A stretch of DNA of 64,000 bases. Source: Hydrogeniiclostridium mannosilyticum (GTDB taxonomy: Bacteria > Bacillota > Clostridia > Oscillospirales > Acutalibacteraceae). The translations under genes and the position numbers were made by a program. The stretch covers positions 930,001 through 994,000 of the forward strand of contig NZ_QLYR01000001.1 in NCBI RefSeq assembly GCF_003268275.1, written 5' to 3'. Numbering within the stretch: the first letter of the stretch is position 1; each line of letters starts with the position of its first letter. Under the pieces are notes generated by a model. The model was not told the origin of the DNA. It saw only the letters and a program-made list of their open reading frames with translations, and made no database searches. Below, in pieces: positions 8,217 to 16,540 of the stretch.

Positions 8217-9155
8217 ATGCCACTCGTCAATACAAAGGAAATGCTGCAAAAGGCCTATGAGGGCGGTTACGCGGTTGGCGCTTTCAACGTCAACGACATG
8301 GAGATTGTCCAGGGAATCACGGAAGCTTGTTCTGAGCTGAAGGCCCCCGTAATTTTACAGGTCTCCGCGGGCGCCCGCAAATACGCCAACCACACCTACC
8401 TGGTCAAGCTGGTCGAGGCTGCTGTTAAAGAAAATCCCGATGTGCCCATGGCCCTGCACCTGGACCACGGCCCATCCTTTGAGCTGTGCAAGGCCTGCAT
8501 CGACGGCGGCTTTACCTCCGTAATGTTCGACGGCTCCAGCAAGCCCTATGGGGAAAATGTGGAGGAGGCCCGCAGGGTCGTCGAATATGCGCACAAGTAC
8601 AATGTCACCGTTGAAGCCGAGCTGGGTAAGCTGGCGGGCATTGAGGACGACGTCCAGGTAGGCGACGACGACGCACAGTTTACCGACCCCGGCGAGGTGC
8701 AGGATTTTGTCACCCGCACTGGCGTGGACTCCCTGGCCATTGCCATTGGCACCAGCCACGGCGCTTATAAATTTAAGCCGGGCCAGCAGCCGAAGCTGCG
8801 GCTGGATATTCTCCAGGAGGTAGCCAGCCGGCTTCCGGGCTTCCCGATCGTACTGCACGGCGCTTCCTCCGTACTGCCGGAATTTGTCGAGATGGTCAAC
8901 CAATATGGCGGCAAGATGCCCGACGCCATCGGTATTCCCGAGGAAATGCTGCGCGAGGCGGCTAAAATGGCGGTCTGCAAAATCAACGTGGACTCCGACA
9001 TCCGCCTGGCCATGACCGGCGTTATCCGCAAGTATATGTTTGAGCATCCGGATCACTTTGATCCCCGCCAATACCTGGGCGCGGCAAGAACCGCTGTCAA
9101 GGATATGGTCGCACACAAAATCAACGTGGTGCTCGGCTGTGCGGGTAAGGCCTGA
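8217..9155 (+). CDS. fba: Class II fructose-bisphosphate aldolase
   Basis: A 312-residue zinc-dependent aldolase that interconverts fructose-1,6-bisphosphate with dihydroxyacetone phosphate and glyceraldehyde-3-phosphate in glycolysis. HLDHG at residues 81-85 gives the catalytic Asp83 and zinc ligand His84. GTSHGAYKF and IVLHGASS supply the other two zinc histidines and the phosphate-binding loop, and INVDSD is the family's C-terminal signature. Length is typical for the Firmicutes class IIA/B short form. The start ATG 8217 has GGAG 12 bases upstream. It is a single-gene unit with its own leader and a strong terminator at 9201. Related aldolases act on tagatose-bisphosphate, so the exact sugar is not fully settled. 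Confidence 0.93.
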   Translation: MPLVNTKEMLQKAYEGGYAVGAFNVNDMEIVQGITEACSELKAPVILQVSAGARKYANHTYLVKLVEAAVKENPDVPMALHLDHGPSFELCKACIDGGFTSVMFDGSSKPYGENVEEARRVVEYAHKYNVTVEAELGKLAGIEDDVQVGDDDAQFTDPGEVQDFVTRTGVDSLAIAIGTSHGAYKFKPGQQPKLRLDILQEVASRLPGFPIVLHGASSVLPEFVEMVNQYGGKMPDAIGIPEEMLREAAKMAVCKINVDSDIRLAMTGVIRKYMFEHPDHFDPRQYLGAARTAVKDMVAHKINVVLGCAGKA

Positions 9156-9200
9156 CCGGCCCGCCACACAGGCCTTTTCTGAATAAAGGTAAAGATTAAA

Positions 9201-9225
9201 CGCCGTCCGGTTGGGCGGCGTTTTT
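9201..9225 (+). terminator. Rho-independent terminator of fba
   Basis: CGCCGTCC - GGTT - GGGCGGCG followed by TTTTT, 46 bases after the fba stop. Confidence 0.9.
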
Positions 9226-9489
9226 CATAATCCATAATCCCGGCTGTTTACAGCAGGACCCCGGTAAGCTGCTTCTGCCTTCAAACAGCGCCGCCATAAC
9301 CCCGGCATGGATCCCTTTCGGGTTATCGGGCAAATCTCGTTCACCCATGCCGCCCTCTGTCCGGTAAAGGGTCTCAAGGCCTGTGTTTCATTAATAGAAG
9401 TCCGGCAAGCGCCCGTCTGAGAGCGGGCGCAGGAACAGGGGCGCCGCCGTACCACCGCACCGGGTAATAAGGATGCGTATGAATTATGC
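9226..9489. other. Intergenic stretch without a gene
   Basis: Only one structure stands out: on the minus strand GCGCCCG - CTCTCAGA - CGGGCGC at 9405-9432, about 60 bases past the radical SAM stop. It lacks a T-run, so it is a weak terminator candidate. No gene is supported here. Confidence 0.4.
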
Positions 9490-10563
9490 TCATGTTTTTT
9501 CCGCCATTTCATGCGCGCCCCATTGGTGCATAAACCGGCAGATAAGGTCGTCTTTATCATATAATTTACTGCTTCCGGCGTCACCGTAGCGCCGGGCCAG
9601 CGTACTGCGGGGCACGGTGGCATTCGCCCGCATACCCGGCGTAACGCCCGCCTGATAAACCTGTAAAATTTTTTCAGCCCCATCCGTATAGAGGTTGCCA
9701 AGCCGCCACCAGGGGGCCGGCTCAGCCAGGTTGGGGTAAACGTCCCCGTCCGCGTCAACCGCCAGGCATGGAAGGGCTGCGCGCATACCCGGTGGGGCCT
9801 CCTCCTGCGACAGCTCGGCCATCCATTCCTGTTCCGGACGGCCGAGCAGCCTGAGCCCATCCCGGCTGCGGTCCACAAGCTCACGCGGAACACGCTTCAG
9901 ATCCTGCCGCTCGATGCGCAGCGGCTCCAGCTCGTAGCCGCTGCCCTCAGGCGTCATACCGCCGATAAAAAATTCAAACCGCCGCCCAATTGCCTCGCAG
10001 CGCTGCGGCAGCCTGAGGCGGTCCATCAGGCGGAGAAAATCGTCCAGCTCCGCCAGGCAGCGCTTGGTTAAAAAGAGCTGCCACCTCGGGGCGATGCCGG
10101 CATCCAAGCAGCGCTCCGTGGCAGTCAGCTGGTCCCGAAAGGCCCCTCGCCTGCGCATCCCCCAATCGGTGCTTTGCTCCATGCCGAAAAAGGTAACCTG
10201 GCAGGCTTGGGTTGGAAGAGCCGCCGCCCATGGGGCATAGCGCTCGTCGCGAGCAAGACGCCAGGTTGACAGCAGCTCAAACCGCTGTGCGCGCCCGGGG
10301 GAAGACAGTTCCTGCTCCAGCCGCCAGAGCTCGCGGTAGTCCCTGTGAAAATCAGGCTCCCGCCACCAAGAGAAAAAGCTCAGCTCCCGGCAGCCGTTTT
10401 CCACTGCTTCACATGCTCTTTTAAATTGTATAGCGATTTTAATAAACTCCTGTGCGCCCATACAGCCGTTACGGTGTTCCCCAAGCCAGCAGTGCCGGCA
10501 GCGGTTGGGGCAGCCAGCGAGATCCACCATTATGCCGAGGCAGGATTGATTTTTATTTTCCAC
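9490..10563 (-). CDS. Radical SAM protein of unknown substrate
   Basis: A 357-residue protein. Near the N-terminus MVDLAGCPNRCRHCWLG contains the CxxxCxxC that holds the 4Fe-4S cluster binding S-adenosylmethionine. The rest fits a TIM-barrel radical SAM enzyme, with a C-terminal Cys in MRAALPCLAVDADGDVYP, a pattern (Cys, then DGDVYPN) seen in SPASM-like and peptide-modifying members. No second full cluster motif (SPASM seven-Cys) is visible. The start is GTG 10563 with GGAGG 7 bases upstream. It lies downstream of the candidate small RNA, whose terminator separates it from hemW. The substrate is unknown. Confidence 0.75.
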   Translation of the reverse strand: MENKNQSCLGIMVDLAGCPNRCRHCWLGEHRNGCMGAQEFIKIAIQFKRACEAVENGCRELSFFSWWREPDFHRDYRELWRLEQELSSPGRAQRFELLSTWRLARDERYAPWAAALPTQACQVTFFGMEQSTDWGMRRRGAFRDQLTATERCLDAGIAPRWQLFLTKRCLAELDDFLRLMDRLRLPQRCEAIGRRFEFFIGGMTPEGSGYELEPLRIERQDLKRVPRELVDRSRDGLRLLGRPEQEWMAELSQEEAPPGMRAALPCLAVDADGDVYPNLAEPAPWWRLGNLYTDGAEKILQVYQAGVTPGMRANATVPRSTLARRYGDAGSSKLYDKDDLICRFMHQWGAHEMAEKT

Positions 10564-10654
10564 TTTGCTTTCCTCCGTTCATTATAAAAAAAGCGGCGGG
10601 CATCTCGTTTCTCTGCTGAAACAGGCCTGCCGCTTATAAGCCGGAGCTCCCGGA

Positions 10655-10689
10655 CAAACGAAAAGGCCGCGGACAAAACGTCCGCGGCC
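10655..10689 (-). terminator. Terminator of the candidate small RNA
   Basis: On the minus strand GGCCGCGGAC (10689-10680) pairs with GTCCGCGGCC (10674-10665) and is followed by TTTTCGTTTG. It ends the transcript that begins at the consensus promoter near 10900. Confidence 0.85.
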
Positions 10690-10896
10690 CAGCTTCTATT
10701 TGAGATCACCGGCAAAAGGCAACAACAAACAACGCCCAGCAAAAGCTGCGCGACGAACGGCCTTTACCGGCGACTCCCAGAGGTTTCCTCCGGATTAAGC
10801 TCCGCACAACGTCTCGCCGTTATCCATTTGAACGGAGCTGATGGATCGATTCATTATATATACATGGGATATCAACACCCGGCAGCCCTCCTGTTA
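10661..10896 (-). ncRNA. Candidate structured small RNA, family not identified
   Basis: About 236 bases between a perfect sigma-A promoter (10903-10931) and a strong terminator (10655-10689), with no convincing coding frame. Seen stems on the minus strand: ATCCAT (10846-10841) with ATGGAT (10827-10822); CGGCGA (10819-10814) with TCGCCG (10773-10768); CCGGAGG (10793-10787) with CCTCTGG (10783-10777). The loop of the first stem holds AGCTCCG (10839-10833), which is complementary to CGGAGCT (10804-10798) inside the second stem, so a 7-bp pseudoknot is possible. It does not show motifs I know for tmRNA, SRP RNA, RNase P or common riboswitches; 6S RNA cannot be excluded. A 19-codon frame inside it has no ribosome site. 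Confidence 0.65.
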
Positions 10897-10902
10897 AGGC
10901 CT

Positions 10903-10931
10903 ATTATAGCTTGCTGGCCGGCGGGTGTCAA
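10903..10931 (-). promoter_or_regulatory. Perfect consensus sigma-A promoter for the small RNA
   Basis: On the minus strand TTGACA (10931-10926), a 17-base spacer and TATAAT (10908-10903). Both hexamers are exact consensus, the best promoter in the window. It lies just after the hemW stop, and the start site should fall near 10896. Confidence 0.88.
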
Positions 10932-10946
10932 GCCAAAGCCCACGCC

Positions 10947-12065
10947 TCAAAATCCGGCGGCGCACAGCAGCCCGGCAATAACCTCGTTGGAAAGCAAAAA
11001 GCCCTTCCGTGTCAAACGGACACCGGTTTCGTCTACCGTGCAGAACCCAGCTCTCGCCAATACGGCGGCTTTGCGCACCAGCCCCGCCGGCAAGGGGCCG
11101 CCATAGCGCGCCCGGAAATCCGCGGCCTGCAATCCCTCCGCCAGGCGCAGGGCCAGCAGCACATACTCCTCCGCATCCCCGCCCGGGCCGTCGTCTACCG
11201 GCATCCCGCCCGAAAGAAAGCCCTTCAGGCTGCGCGGAAAGTAAAACCGCCGCCCGTTCAGGAAGGAATGTGCTGAAGGCCCCAGGCCCAGGTATTCCTC
11301 ACAGCGCCAGTATTTGAGGTTATGGCGGCTTTCAAAGCCCGGATGCGCAAAATTAGAGATCTCATATTGCCGGTAGCCACGGCGCTCCAGCTCCTCGCAG
11401 GCCGTCTCGTACAGGGTGCACACCGTTTCCTCATCGGGCAATAAAAGGGTTTTCCGCTGCCGGTCAAACACCGTGCCCGGTTCGATCTTCAGTAGGTAAG
11501 CCGACACATGCTGTACGTCCAGGCCCGCGCAGAAGGCAATGGATTCCCGCAGGCTCGTGCCGGTCTGCTCCGGTATGCCGAGCATTAAGTCCAGGGACAG
11601 GTTCCCGATGCCCGCCCGCCGGGCGGCCCGCACGGTTTCGGCTACCTGGCGTACGGAATGGCGGCGGCCCAAGCGCTCCAGCTCCACCGTATGGGCAGAT
11701 TGAAGCCCAATGGACACCCGGTTGACCCCATGCTGCGATAAAATTTCAAAAAAGGAGGCCCATTCCCTGCCGGGATTGACCTCCACCGTGACCTCTGCCG
11801 CACATGAAAGCCCCCAGCAGGTTCGGACCGCCTTCAGAATGCGCGCCAGGTTTTCCGCACCCAGCAGGCTTGGGGTACCGCCGCCGAAGTAAACACTTCC
11901 CGGTTCCCGGATAGAATAATCGTTATAAATCTTATCTATTATACATTTAGTATAAACATTAATCTGTTCCTCTGAAAAGCCAAGTGAATAAAAGTCGCAG
12001 TATGGGCACTTTTTTTCACAAAACGGCACATGGATATAAAGCCCTGCACCCGGCTGGCCACACAC
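10947..12065 (-). CDS. hemW: HemW-like radical SAM haem chaperone
   Basis: A 372-residue protein. YIHVPFCEKKCPYCDF places the cluster cysteines at 16, 20 and 23 (CxxxCxxC) and adds the extra Cys-rich CPYCDF typical of HemN/HemW. YFGGGTPSLL, EVNPG, RVSIGLQSA, DLMLGIPEQT and YEISNFAHPG are all family motifs. HemW inserts haem into respiratory proteins; it lacks the features of true coproporphyrinogen oxidase. GTG 12065 was chosen because AGGAGG is 5 bases upstream and the protein then begins at the usual place; a longer frame reaches 12251 but would overlap the HAD gene. It follows lepA and the HAD gene, an order common in Firmicutes. Confidence 0.88.
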   Translation of the reverse strand: MCGQPGAGLYIHVPFCEKKCPYCDFYSLGFSEEQINVYTKCIIDKIYNDYSIREPGSVYFGGGTPSLLGAENLARILKAVRTCWGLSCAAEVTVEVNPGREWASFFEILSQHGVNRVSIGLQSAHTVELERLGRRHSVRQVAETVRAARRAGIGNLSLDLMLGIPEQTGTSLRESIAFCAGLDVQHVSAYLLKIEPGTVFDRQRKTLLLPDEETVCTLYETACEELERRGYRQYEISNFAHPGFESRHNLKYWRCEEYLGLGPSAHSFLNGRRFYFPRSLKGFLSGGMPVDDGPGGDAEEYVLLALRLAEGLQAADFRARYGGPLPAGLVRKAAVLARAGFCTVDETGVRLTRKGFLLSNEVIAGLLCAAGF

Positions 12066-12109
12066 CCGCGCCTCCTGGGACGGCACAGGCAGGCCGCTCA
12101 CTGCGCCGC

Positions 12110-12769
12110 TCACTGCGCCGCCTCCCGGCCTTTTGCCGGATCCCCGCCGCTGTGCAGCAACGCGGGCAGCTCCCAAAGGCTTTCCAGCACCGGGACCCCA
12201 CACCGTTCCAGCACCGGCCTGCTCTGATGCCCGGCGGCAACCAAAATACAATCCGCGCCCAATGCCCGGGCCATGTCATAGTCATGCGTCATATCCCCGA
12301 CAACCGTATAGGGGCCGGGTTCCCCCGCCAGCAGCTCCACCGCCCGTTCCACCTTGCCGCGCGAGAAAATCCCATCCTCGCCGCTGATGTGCGCAAAGCA
12401 GCCGGATACGCCAAAGCGTTCCGCATATTCCCGCAGGGCCCGGCCTTCAAAGGAGGAGATGATCACCTGGCGCCAGTTCTCCCGCTGCAGGGCCTCAAGC
12501 GCTTCCCGCGCGCCGCCGGCAAGCCGCGCTGTGGGCGCCAGACGGTGATATTCCTCCATAAACTGCTGCGCCAGCTGCTCAAACGGCGCCTGGTCCAGGT
12601 TAAATAGCTTAGCATAGTAGCGTTCAACGGGCACCTCCACATGGTCCCGGTACCAGGCCAGGCTGACCGGCGGCAGGCCATGGCGCGCCAGCAGGGTATT
12701 GTCCGCCTGTACGGCAATCCCGGCATCGTCCAGCAGGGTCCCGTTCCAATCCCATATAATTGTTTTCAT
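12110..12769 (-). CDS. HAD family hydrolase, phosphoglycolate phosphatase-like
   Basis: A 219-residue HAD phosphatase. IIWDWNGTLLDD has the nucleophile Asp7; the usual second Asp is Asn9, a variant common in this subgroup. IISSF supplies the motif II Ser, GKVERAV the motif III Lys, and VVGDMTHDYDMARALG the motif IV acidic pair. The family hydrolyses small phosphate esters such as phosphoglycolate or AP4A; the substrate here is unknown. It sits between lepA (22 bases away) and hemW (45 bases away) on the same strand and is probably co-transcribed with both. Confidence 0.85.
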   Translation of the reverse strand: MKTIIWDWNGTLLDDAGIAVQADNTLLARHGLPPVSLAWYRDHVEVPVERYYAKLFNLDQAPFEQLAQQFMEEYHRLAPTARLAGGAREALEALQRENWRQVIISSFEGRALREYAERFGVSGCFAHISGEDGIFSRGKVERAVELLAGEPGPYTVVGDMTHDYDMARALGADCILVAAGHQSRPVLERCGVPVLESLWELPALLHSGGDPAKGREAAQ

Positions 12770-12790
12770 GGCATCCTCCGGTAACGGCCG

Positions 12791-14599
12791 TCATTCATCC
12801 AGCTTCAGCACGGACATAAAGGCCTCCTGGGGGACCTCCACACTGCCCAGCTGGCGCATACGCTTCTTGCCCTCCTTCTGCTTTTCCAGCAGCTTCTTCT
12901 TGCGGGTAATATCGCCGCCGTAGCACTTGGCAAGCACATCCTTGCGCAGCGCCTTCACCGTCTCCCGGGCAATGATCTTGCCGCCCACACAGGCTTGAAT
13001 CGGCACCTCAAAAAGCTGGCGCGGAATTTTCTCCTTCAGCTTTTCCGCCATTTTCCGCGCGCGCGGATAGGCCTTATCCTCATGAAGGATAAAGGACAGC
13101 GCATCCACAACGTCGCCGTTGAGCATGATGTCCAGCTTGACAAGCCTACTCTCCCGGTAGCCGTCCAGCTCATAGTCAAAGCTTGCATAACCGCGGGTCC
13201 GCGACTTGAGCGCATCGAAAAAGTCGTAAATAATCTCGTTGAGCGGCAGCTCATAATGGATGTCCACCCGGTCTGTGTCGATATATTTCATATCCTTGAA
13301 CACACCGCGCCGCTCCTGGCAAAGGTCCATAATGCTGCCCACATAGTCGGACGGCGTGTAGATATGCGCCGTTGTCATAGGCTCCTCGGCCCTGGCAATC
13401 AGCGAGGGGTCGGGGTAATTGGTGGGGTTGTCGATGGAGATCGTTTCCCCGCTGGTCTTGGTTATATGATACACCACGCTGGGCGCGGTGGTAATAATAT
13501 CCAGGTTATATTCGCGTTCCAGCCGCTCCTGAACCACCTCCATATGCAGAAGGCCCAGAAAGCCGCAGCGGAAACCAAAGCCCAGGGCGATGGAGGTCTC
13601 CGGCTCAAAGGAAAGCGCCGCATCGTTGAGCTGCAGCTTCTCCAGTGCATCGCGCAGGTCGGGGTATTTTGCGCCGTCTGCCGGATAAATGCCGCAGAAT
13701 ACCATCGGCTGTACCGCGCGGTAGCCCGGCAGCGGCTCGCGCGCGGGGTTATCCGCCAGGGTGATGGTGTCGCCCACACGCGCCTCGCGCACCGCCTTGA
13801 TCGAGGCGGTAATGTAGCCGACCTCTCCGGCGGAGAGCTCCGGCGCGGGCTCAAACGAAGTGGCGCGCATATAGCCGCACTCCACCACGGTAAACTCGCT
13901 GCCCACACTCATCATACGGATGGTATCGCCCGGATGGACCCGCCCATCCGCCACCCGCACATGTGCGATAACGCCCCTGTAGGCATCGTAATAGGAGTCG
14001 AAAATAAGCGCCTTGAGCGGCGCGTCCCCATTGCCGCCCGGCGGCGGTACCAGCTTGACGATTTGTTCCAGCACCTGGTCCACATTCTGCCCGGTCTTGG
14101 CGGAAATCGCCGGAGCATCGTCTGCCGGAATCCCGATGACATCCTCAATTTCCCGGCGTACCCGGTCCGGGTCGGCGCTGGGTAGATCGATTTTATTGAT
14201 AACGGGCACAATTTCCAAGCCGGCATCTACTGCCAAGTACGTGTTTGCCAGCGTCTGCGCCTCAATCCCCTGCGAAGCATCCACCACCAGCACAGCGCCC
14301 TCGCAGGCCGCCAGGCTGCGGGAAACCTCATAGTTAAAATCCACATGGCCCGGCGTGTCAATGAGGTTGAAAACATAGTCCTGCCCATCCTTTGCATGGT
14401 ACAGCAGCGTTACTGCGTGCGCTTTAATGGTGATGCCGCGCTCGCGCTCCAGGTCCATATTATCCAGCAGCTGATCTTCCATGTCGCGCAGCGCCACGCT
14501 GTCCGTCTGCTCCAGAATGCGGTCCGCCAATGTGCTTTTTCCGTGGTCGATGTGGGCAATGATGCTGAAATTGCGTATATTTTCTTTTGATATCACCAT
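12791..14599 (-). CDS. lepA: Elongation factor 4 (LepA) GTPase
   Basis: A 602-residue ribosome-associated GTPase. AHIDHGKST at residues 15-23 is the P-loop, DTPGHVDF is G3 and NKIDLP is G4. [14 protein letters not shown] and the C-terminal [20 protein letters not shown] are LepA-specific. LepA aids translation initiation and back-translocation under stress. The ATG at 14599 was chosen with GGGAG 6 bases upstream; an in-frame TTG at 14605 is less likely. Length matches the family. It heads a lepA-HAD-hemW unit. Confidence 0.97.
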   Translation of the reverse strand: MVISKENIRNFSIIAHIDHGKSTLADRILEQTDSVALRDMEDQLLDNMDLERERGITIKAHAVTLLYHAKDGQDYVFNLIDTPGHVDFNYEVSRSLAACEGAVLVVDASQGIEAQTLANTYLAVDAGLEIVPVINKIDLPSADPDRVRREIEDVIGIPADDAPAISAKTGQNVDQVLEQIVKLVPPPGGNGDAPLKALIFDSYYDAYRGVIAHVRVADGRVHPGDTIRMMSVGSEFTVVECGYMRATSFEPAPELSAGEVGYITASIKAVREARVGDTITLADNPAREPLPGYRAVQPMVFCGIYPADGAKYPDLRDALEKLQLNDAALSFEPETSIALGFGFRCGFLGLLHMEVVQERLEREYNLDIITTAPSVVYHITKTSGETISIDNPTNYPDPSLIARAEEPMTTAHIYTPSDYVGSIMDLCQERRGVFKDMKYIDTDRVDIHYELPLNEIIYDFFDALKSRTRGYASFDYELDGYRESRLVKLDIMLNGDVVDALSFILHEDKAYPRARKMAEKLKEKIPRQLFEVPIQACVGGKIIARETVKALRKDVLAKCYGGDITRKKKLLEKQKEGKKRMRQLGSVEVPQEAFMSVLKLDE

Positions 14600-14851
14600 A
14601 GGCAACTCCCTATTCCGGCCATTAACCGGTTGTTATTCCTGCAATTAGGTAATTTTTATGAATATATCTATTCAAAAGATAAATGACGGGCGAATAGCCG
14701 CGTTACCCGGAGCTTGCCCGCTCACGTCAAACGGCGGCGCGCCGAAAATTGCAAACCGGCCGCAGCTCCATGTGTTAGACACTGGGACCGCCGTCGAATT
14801 ATAAGGGCTGTGGCCCGTCAGCAGCCACGGATTAATAAAAGCGTTCTGCCT

Positions 14852-15763
14852 CTACCAAGGCTGCACCTTCCCCGTGAGCTCCGTGATGGAGGCGATGCCG
14901 TTTTCGCTGAGGTAGTGCTCCAGGCCCGCCAGAATCTTCTGCGGCGTGTACGGGTCGGTAAACAGGGCGGTGCCAATCTGCAGCGCGGATGCACCCGCCA
15001 GCAGCATCTCCACCGCATCCTCCCAGGTTGTGATTCCGCCCAGGCCAACGACCGGGATCTTCACCCGGCTATATGCCTGCCACACCATGCGCACTGCAAC
15101 CGGGAACACCGCCGGGCCCGAAAGGCCGCCGGTGTTGTTTCGGATGATGGGCCGCCGGGTGCGGATATCAATGCGCATGCCCGTGAGGGTATTGATGAGG
15201 GAAATCGCATCCGCGCCGGCAGCCTCCACCGCCGCCGCAATCTCCCCAATATCGGCGACATTCGGCGAGAGCTTAACCATCAGCGGTTTTTTACAGACCC
15301 TGCGCACCTTCGCGGTAATACCCGCTGCATTTTCACAGCTGGTGCCGAACTGTACGCCGCCCTGCTTGACGTTGGGGCAGGAGATATTCATCTCAATCAT
15401 ATCCACATCCGAGTCGGAGAGGCGCTCTGCCATTGCGCAGTAATCCTCCGGGGTATTGCCCGCAATGTTGGCAATCACCGCCGTGTCCTGCGCCCGCAGC
15501 CAGGGCAGGTGCTGCTCCAAAAAGCAATCCAGGCCCGGGTTTTGCAGTCCCACCGCGTTGAGCATGCCGCTGGGCGTCTCCGCAATGCGCGGCGGCGGGT
15601 TGCCCGGCCGCGGGGCCAGCGTAAGCCCCTTGCTGGAAACGCCGCCAAGCACGGAGATGGGATAAAACGCGCTGTATTCCTCGCCAAAGCCAAAGGCGCC
15701 TGAGGCGGCAATCAACGGGTTTTTCAGCGCTACCCCGGCGATATTGACCGACAGGTCAGCCAT
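14852..15763 (-). CDS. pyrD: Dihydroorotate dehydrogenase 1B, catalytic subunit
   Basis: A 303-residue FMN enzyme that oxidises dihydroorotate to orotate, the fourth step of pyrimidine synthesis. NISCPN at 126-131 holds the active-site Cys129 of class 1 enzymes. LVKLSPNV, SLINTLTGM, GGLSGPAV, GLGGI and ALQIGTALF are the FMN and substrate motifs. Class 1B needs PyrK to pass electrons to NAD. The start ATG 15763 has GGAGGGG 7 bases upstream and overlaps the pyrK stop by 8 bases, so translation of the two is coupled. It is the last gene of the pyr operon. Confidence 0.95.
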   Translation of the reverse strand: MADLSVNIAGVALKNPLIAASGAFGFGEEYSAFYPISVLGGVSSKGLTLAPRPGNPPPRIAETPSGMLNAVGLQNPGLDCFLEQHLPWLRAQDTAVIANIAGNTPEDYCAMAERLSDSDVDMIEMNISCPNVKQGGVQFGTSCENAAGITAKVRRVCKKPLMVKLSPNVADIGEIAAAVEAAGADAISLINTLTGMRIDIRTRRPIIRNNTGGLSGPAVFPVAVRMVWQAYSRVKIPVVGLGGITTWEDAVEMLLAGASALQIGTALFTDPYTPQKILAGLEHYLSENGIASITELTGKVQPW

Positions 15764-16540
15764 GCCGCACCCCTCCTTCCTCAAAATCCACCGTCCGGCT
15801 GTCGAAGACGGGCCCATCCTTGCAAACATGCCCGAAACGCCAGCCGCCGCCGTCCTTCAACCGGACGGCACAGCCCAGGCACGCGCCCACGCCGCAGGCC
15901 ATGCGCTCCTCCAGCGAGAGCTGGCAGGGAATCCCGCGAGCCGCTGCCGCGCGGGCGACAGCCTTCAGCATCGGGGTAGGGCCGCAGGCAAAAATTTCCT
16001 CGCAGCGCTGGGGCAGGCAGTCCGTGACCAGGCCGTGAAAGCCCGCCGATCCGTCGTCCGTGCAGAGAACGGTCCGGTTGCCGCTGCGTTTAAAATCCTC
16101 CTGTAAAATCACCGCATCCCTGGAGCGGAAGCCCGTCACCACGACCGCCCGCTCCCCAAAGGGCTTGGCGGCCTCCAGCAGCGGCGGCACACCGATCCCG
16201 CCGCCGACAAAACAGACGTTCCGTCCGGTGTCGCCCAGCGCAAAGCCGTTGCCGAGCGGCGCAAGGATATCCCAGGATTCGCCCGGCCGGCTTGCGGCCA
16301 AATCCGCGTCCCCTCCCCCTTGGCCTGAAAAACAAAGCGCAGGGTACCACTGCCGGTTTCACAAATGGAAATGGGCCGGCGCAGGGTTTTACCCGGCACA
16401 TAAATATGGGCAAACTGTCCGGGGCGGGCCGCCTTTGCAAGCTCCCCCGCCTCCACCGTCACATCGTAAATGCCGGGGGCGATTTGCTCCGCCCGCTCAA
16501 TCCGGCAGAGGCGTACATCGTATTTCTTCACCGGGCTCAC
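15756..16540 (-). pseudogene. pyrK: Dihydroorotate dehydrogenase electron transfer subunit, frameshifted
   Basis: Two frames together make one complete PyrK of ~261 residues. The first (from GTG 16540) carries the start and the FAD motif RRPISICE and runs to GEGTR; the second continues with ASRPGESWDILAPLGNGF, the NAD-binding GGGIGVPPLL and the 2Fe-2S cysteines in ACGVGACLGC plus HVCKDG. The switch lies at about 16303-16308, where one missing G (CGG for CGGG) explains it. PyrK passes electrons from PyrD to NAD. The start overlaps the pyrF stop as GTGA. All other pyr genes are intact, so a sequencing error is at least as likely as a real mutation. Confidence 0.85.

Noticed and set aside
8355-9167. 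270-codon open frame antisense to fba
   Set aside because: Covers the aldolase gene exactly in the opposite frame and matches no family.
9405-9480. T-box-like TGGTACGGCGGC on the minus strand
   Set aside because: It differs from the conserved GGTGGTACCGCG core and no aminoacyl or amino acid gene follows.
9225-9893. 222-codon minus-strand frame overlapping the radical SAM gene
   Set aside because: Trp/Arg-rich, crosses the fba terminator and has no ribosome site.
10797-10857. 19-codon frame inside the small RNA
   Set aside because: No ribosome binding site, and it lies across the predicted stems.
12995-14185. 396-codon open frame antisense to lepA
   Set aside because: Shadow of lepA's codon bias; His/Arg-rich translation without motifs.
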